Below are positions 60,403-64,000 of a stretch of 64,000 nucleotides of DNA, piece by piece. The DNA is from Streptococcus sinensis (GTDB taxonomy: Bacteria; Bacillota; Bacilli; Lactobacillales; Streptococcaceae), in assembly GCF_000767835.1 (NCBI RefSeq), contig NZ_JPEN01000103.1:26458-90457 (forward strand), written 5' to 3'. Each line of letters opens with the position of its first letter. The first letter of the stretch is position 1. Below the pieces are notes generated by a model. The model worked only from the letters and a program-made list of their open reading frames with translations. It ran no database searches and was not told where the DNA came from. The position numbers and the translations under genes were made by a program.

Positions 60403-61671
60403 ATGCTACTAATCAAGAATGGCAATGTAATGGATCCTAAGTCTGGTCTGGATCAAGTGTGCGATGTGCTGGTGGAGGGCAAGAAAATTCTCAAAATTGG
60501 CCAAAATCTGGAAGCGTCTGATGCCCAAGTCTTAGATGCCAGTGGTTTGGTCGTTGCCCCCGGTCTGGTTGACATTCACGTTCATTTTCGGGAGCCGGGT
60601 CAGACTCATAAGGAGGACATTCACACAGGAGCTTTGGCAGCGGCAGCGGGCGGCTTTACAACGGTCGTTATGATGGCCAATACCAATCCGACCATTTCTA
60701 CAGTTGAAACGCTGCGAGAAGTGCTGGAGTCAGCCAGTCGTGAAAATATTCATATCAAGTCGGTCGCGACCATTACTGAGAATTTCGATGGCCAGCATTT
60801 GACAGATTTCAAAGCTCTTTTGGCAGCTGGTGCCGTTGGCTTCTCAGATGACGGGATTCCTTTGGAAAGTTCAAAGGTTCTTCGAGAAGCCTTGATCGAA
60901 GCCAGAAAAAATAAGACCTTTATTTGTCTGCATGAGGAAGATCCAGGACTCAACGGTATTTTGGGCTTCAATGAACATATCGCCAAAGAGCATTTTAATT
61001 TTTGCGGGGCGACAGGTGTAGCCGAATACAGTATGATTGCTCGCGATGTCATGATTGCCTATGATGCCAAAGCTCATGTCCATATTCAGCATTTATCTAA
61101 GGCAGAAAGTGTCAATGTTGTCGAGTTTGCCCAAAAACTAGGAGCACAGGTAACGGCAGAAGCAGCACCTCAGCATTTCTCTAAGACAGAAGCTCTGCTA
61201 TTGACCAAGGGCAGCAGTGCTAAGATGAATCCGCCTTTGCGGTTGGAATCTGACCGTCTAGGTGTCATTGAAGGGCTCAAATCGGGTGTCATTTCCGTTA
61301 TTGCGACGGACCACGCACCTCACCATGCCGACGAGAAAAATGTTGCAGATATTACCAAGGCGCCGTCTGGTATGACTGGTCTTGAGACCTCGCTTTCTCT
61401 GGGGCTGACCTATCTGGTGGAAGCAGGACACCTTAGCCTCATGCAACTGTTAGAGAAAATGACGGTCAATCCAGCTAGTCTCTATGATTTTAATGCTGGT
61501 TTTCTGGCCGAAGAAGGTCCAGCTGACATCACTATTTTCGATCCTAAAGCTGACCGCTTAGTCACCGATCACTTTGCGTCCAAAGCAGCCAATTCGCCTT
61601 TTATTGGAGAAGAACTTAAAGGACAAATCAAATATACCATCTGTGATGGAGAAATCGTCTTCCAAGCTTAG
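60403..61671 (+). CDS. pyrC: Dihydroorotase
   Basis: A 422-residue zinc amidohydrolase of the bacterial type-I family, cyclising carbamoyl aspartate to dihydroorotate. Metal ligands are in [17 protein letters not shown] near residue 60, [10 protein letters not shown] near 227 and [12 protein letters not shown] near 304. It follows mutX by 12 bases and is apart from the other pyr genes, with no PyrR loop of its own in the ung-mutX-pyrC unit. Confidence 0.96.
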   Translation: MLLIKNGNVMDPKSGLDQVCDVLVEGKKILKIGQNLEASDAQVLDASGLVVAPGLVDIHVHFREPGQTHKEDIHTGALAAAAGGFTTVVMMANTNPTISTVETLREVLESASRENIHIKSVATITENFDGQHLTDFKALLAAGAVGFSDDGIPLESSKVLREALIEARKNKTFICLHEEDPGLNGILGFNEHIAKEHFNFCGATGVAEYSMIARDVMIAYDAKAHVHIQHLSKAESVNVVEFAQKLGAQVTAEAAPQHFSKTEALLLTKGSSAKMNPPLRLESDRLGVIEGLKSGVISVIATDHAPHHADEKNVADITKAPSGMTGLETSLSLGLTYLVEAGHLSLMQLLEKMTVNPASLYDFNAGFLAEEGPADITIFDPKADRLVTDHFASKAANSPFIGEELKGQIKYTICDGEIVFQA

Positions 61672-61690
61672 CAGACATTCATATAAAATC

Positions 61691-61722
61691 AACGTTCCAT
61701 GTCATTTTGGAACGTTTTTTTA
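61691..61722 (+). terminator. Intrinsic terminator after pyrC
   Basis: AACGTTCC (61691-61698) pairs with GGAACGTT (61709-61716), followed by TTTTTTATC. Confidence 0.85.
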
Positions 61723-61811
61723 TCAGAAAAAAGATTAACCTGAAATAGCATTCCCCTTTTACAAAAAAAACAGAATAATAGTAGAAAAAACATAGACTGG
61801 AGCTTTTATTG

Positions 61812-63944
61812 ATGAAAAAGAAGCATCTTATTTTACCTGTTTTATCCACAATCCTTTTGGCGCCTGCCTTTTTGGCCCATCAAGTTGCGGCGGATGATGT
61901 TCAACCAGCTACTACAGTGTCAAATCTTAGTGACTCTGTTCAACAGCCAGCTGAAACTGAAGTAGCACCGACTAGTGGTGAATCTGCCGATGAAGCTAGT
62001 GTGAATGCAGCTATAGCTGCTAATGGTCAGGATGCATCAGGTGCGGCGGCTCCTGAAGCAAATTTGCCTGAGGCAACTATTCTTCACACAAATGATGTAC
62101 ACGGCCGTATCGTCGAAGAAAAAGGTGTTATCGGAGATGCCAAGCTTGCAGCTGTCATCAAAGAAGAACGTGCGAAAAATCCTCAAACTCTCGTTGTGGA
62201 TGCAGGTGATGCTTTCCAAGGTCTGCCAATTTCAAATAGTTCAAAAGGGGAAGAACGTGCGAAGATTTTGAACGAAATCGGTTATGATGCAATGGCGGTC
62301 GGAAATCATGAATTTGACTTTGGTTTAGATGAAACTAAAAAATACAAAGAAATTCTCAATTTCCCACTGCTCAGCTCCAATACTTATGCCAACAATGCAC
62401 GTGTTTTCCAAGCTTCAACCATTGTAGACAAGGATAAGAATGTAGAAGGTGATGAGTTTGTTGTGATTGGGGTGACCACTCCTGAGACAGCTACGAAAAC
62501 CCACCCTAAAAACATTCAAGGTGTAACCTTCGCGGATCCAATCACAGAGGTCAATCGGGTGATTGACGAGGTCGAAGCGCGTGCAGCAGCAGAAGGCAAG
62601 ACCTACAAAAACTATGTTGTTCTGGCTCACTTAGGTGTCGATACTACGACGCCACTTGAATGGCGCGGCTCTACTTTAGCAGCAGCCTTATCTGCAAATG
62701 AAAAGCTCAGAGGCAAACGTGTTACTGTGATTGATGGTCACTCTCATACAGTTGAGTCTACCACTTACGGAGAAAATGTGACCTACAATCAGACTGGCAG
62801 CTACTTACATAATATCGGTAAAGTTACCTTTAAAGCCAACCAACTTCTGGGCAATCCTCAGCAAATCCCAGCTGCAACAGCTAAAAAAGCTAGTCCAGAC
62901 CCAGTTGTAGCAGAGATGGTTAAGAAAATTAAGGAAAAATACGATGCAGAAAATGCCAAGGTAATCGTGGCCAAGAGTCCTGTGGAGCTTAATGGTGACC
63001 GTGAAAATGTCCGCGTTCGAGAAACCAATCTGGGAAATGTGGTAGCAGATGCCCTTTACAAATACGGCCAAACAGGCTTTGCCAACAAAACAGACTTGGC
63101 TGTGACCAACGGTGGCGGACTGCGGGAAACCATTGCTAAAGGCAAGCCAATTACTAAGGGCAATGTCATCGCTGTATTGCCTTTCGGTAACACCATTTCT
63201 CAAATCAAGGTCACCGGACAAAATATCGCAGATATGTTTGCCAAATCTTTGGGCTCAATCCTACAAGAAAAAGATGGGAAACCTGTCTTGGATGAAAACG
63301 GCCAACCATTGCTAGAGCCAAGTGGCGGTTTCCTGCAAGTCTCTGGTGCTAAAGTTTACTATGACACAACCCTGCCAGCAGAGAAACGTATTCTTCACAT
63401 CGAAATCAAGAATAAAGAAACAGGTGCTTATGAGGCTCTTGATCTGGCTAAGACCTATTACCTGACAACCAACGACTTCTTAGCAGCCGGTGGTGACGGT
63501 TATACCATGCTGGGTGGTGCACGTGAAGAAGGGCCATCTATGGATGTAGCATTTGCAGACTATCTGGAAAGTGCAGATTTGACGGCTTATGCAGTTATCA
63601 ATCCTAATTCTCGCACGATTTCTATGTCTGCTAGCAAGGATACAGATGGTGATGGCTACACAGACATCGAGGAGATCAAACAAGGCACCAATCCAAATGA
63701 TGCCGCTTCTAAGCCTGAACAAAGTAGCCCTACTACCCCAACGACTCCTAGCAATTCAGTAGTTCCATCTCACCTGAGCCAGCCGACCTATCAAGCTCCA
63801 GCGCAGGTTCGTCCTACAGGAGCAGTAAGTAAGCAAGAAACTCTTCCGCAAACAGGAAGCAAAAATCCTTTCCTTATTTCCCTCTTCGGATTGGTTCTGG
63901 GAACGTTCGGCGTAGCAAGCCTGAAAAAAACTCAAAAAGACTAA
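61812..63944 (+). CDS. nt5e: Cell-wall-anchored 5'-nucleotidase
   Basis: A 710-residue surface enzyme that dephosphorylates extracellular nucleotides to nucleosides; in S. sanguinis the Nt5e enzyme makes adenosine and dampens host responses. A signal peptide (to about AADD) and an Ala/Glu-rich linker precede the metallophosphatase domain: LHTNDVHGRIV, DAGDAFQG, GNHEFDFG, HLGVD and DGHSHT. The C-terminal nucleotidase domain has NGGGLRETI and GGDGYTMLGG. Then come a calcium-type DTDGDGYTDIEE repeat, a Pro/Thr spacer and the LPQTG sortase signal with a final helix. ATG 61812 is preferred over TTG 61809. Confidence 0.94.
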   Translation: MKKKHLILPVLSTILLAPAFLAHQVAADDVQPATTVSNLSDSVQQPAETEVAPTSGESADEASVNAAIAANGQDASGAAAPEANLPEATILHTNDVHGRIVEEKGVIGDAKLAAVIKEERAKNPQTLVVDAGDAFQGLPISNSSKGEERAKILNEIGYDAMAVGNHEFDFGLDETKKYKEILNFPLLSSNTYANNARVFQASTIVDKDKNVEGDEFVVIGVTTPETATKTHPKNIQGVTFADPITEVNRVIDEVEARAAAEGKTYKNYVVLAHLGVDTTTPLEWRGSTLAAALSANEKLRGKRVTVIDGHSHTVESTTYGENVTYNQTGSYLHNIGKVTFKANQLLGNPQQIPAATAKKASPDPVVAEMVKKIKEKYDAENAKVIVAKSPVELNGDRENVRVRETNLGNVVADALYKYGQTGFANKTDLAVTNGGGLRETIAKGKPITKGNVIAVLPFGNTISQIKVTGQNIADMFAKSLGSILQEKDGKPVLDENGQPLLEPSGGFLQVSGAKVYYDTTLPAEKRILHIEIKNKETGAYEALDLAKTYYLTTNDFLAAGGDGYTMLGGAREEGPSMDVAFADYLESADLTAYAVINPNSRTISMSASKDTDGDGYTDIEEIKQGTNPNDAASKPEQSSPTTPTTPSNSVVPSHLSQPTYQAPAQVRPTGAVSKQETLPQTGSKNPFLISLFGLVLGTFGVASLKKTQKD

Positions 63945-64000
63945 GAAAAATGAGGCTGGGACAGACAGCCATGACGACATAGCCGTCACCCACAGAAACA

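Noticed and set aside
63945-64000. Sequence after nt5e containing GAGGCTGGGACAGACAGCC
   Set aside because: Looks like the beginning of a common streptococcal intergenic stretch but is cut by the window edge; nothing can be supported.

Overview
The window is a low-GC Firmicutes chromosome segment, almost certainly an oral Streptococcus close to S. sanguinis. The evidence is the leu operon with a leucine attenuator, the orders punA-deoD, pyrK-pyrD/pyrF-pyrE and ung-mutX-pyrC, a wall-anchored 5'-nucleotidase with an LPQTG signal, and CRISPR modules closely matching those of S. thermophilus. No prophage, IS element or rRNA is visible. One tRNA, Arg(CCT), is present.

Layout. 1-5.4 kb: leucine operon leuA-leuB-DUF1294-leuC-leuD behind a leader peptide and terminator/antiterminator. 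5.5-11.6 kb: a Sua5/YrdC-family protein, a class-M sirtuin and macrodomain pair (reversible ADP-ribosylation), a MarR repressor sharing its operator with that pair, an NmrA-like oxidoreductase and an EgtUV-type ABC transporter. 11.7-18.2 kb: TfoX-like protein, SatD/SatE, GrpB-family protein, and an envelope cluster (Q-rich membrane protein with an N-terminal nonsense codon, TcaA-like protein, VanY-like lipoprotein). 18.4-23.7 kb: housekeeping genes (L31, DHH phosphoesterase, flavodoxin, SufB, chorismate mutase, paired fluoride channels, L19, tRNA-Arg).

23.7-31.7 kb: decayed sequence, then a complete type II-A CRISPR-Cas locus of the S. thermophilus CRISPR1 kind: cas9, tracrRNA, cas1, cas2, long csn2, leader, 23 identical 36-nt repeats and 22 spacers. 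31.8-41.9 kb: DUF1722 protein, lipoprotein, ABC exporter, mnmE, and the nucleoside-salvage run rpiA-deoB-punA-deoD. This run continues into an orphan HEPN-motif protein and a CobB-type sirtuin.

42.0-53.0 kb: a complete type III-A locus: cas1, cas2, an array of 24 repeats, cas6, cas10, csm2-csm6. Three things stand out. The repeats are strongly polymorphic in their C-rich 5' half and at two fixed two-state sites, while the crRNA tag is kept. Cas10 has Asn where the HD-nuclease Asp should be, with GGDD intact. Csm3 has Asn at the position of the catalytic Asp that cuts target RNA. The effector therefore looks built to signal through cyclic oligoadenylate and Csm6 without cutting DNA or target RNA itself. 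The HEPN protein just upstream resembles the C-terminal half of Csm6.

53-64 kb: LysR regulator, pyrimidine genes in two transcription units each with a PyrR attenuator, a GT-C-like membrane protein, ung, mutX, pyrC and the wall-anchored 5'-nucleotidase. Two intergenic regions (21.8-22.1 and 39.4-39.7 kb) hold tandem hairpin arrays whose arms change together; they belong to no family I recognise.
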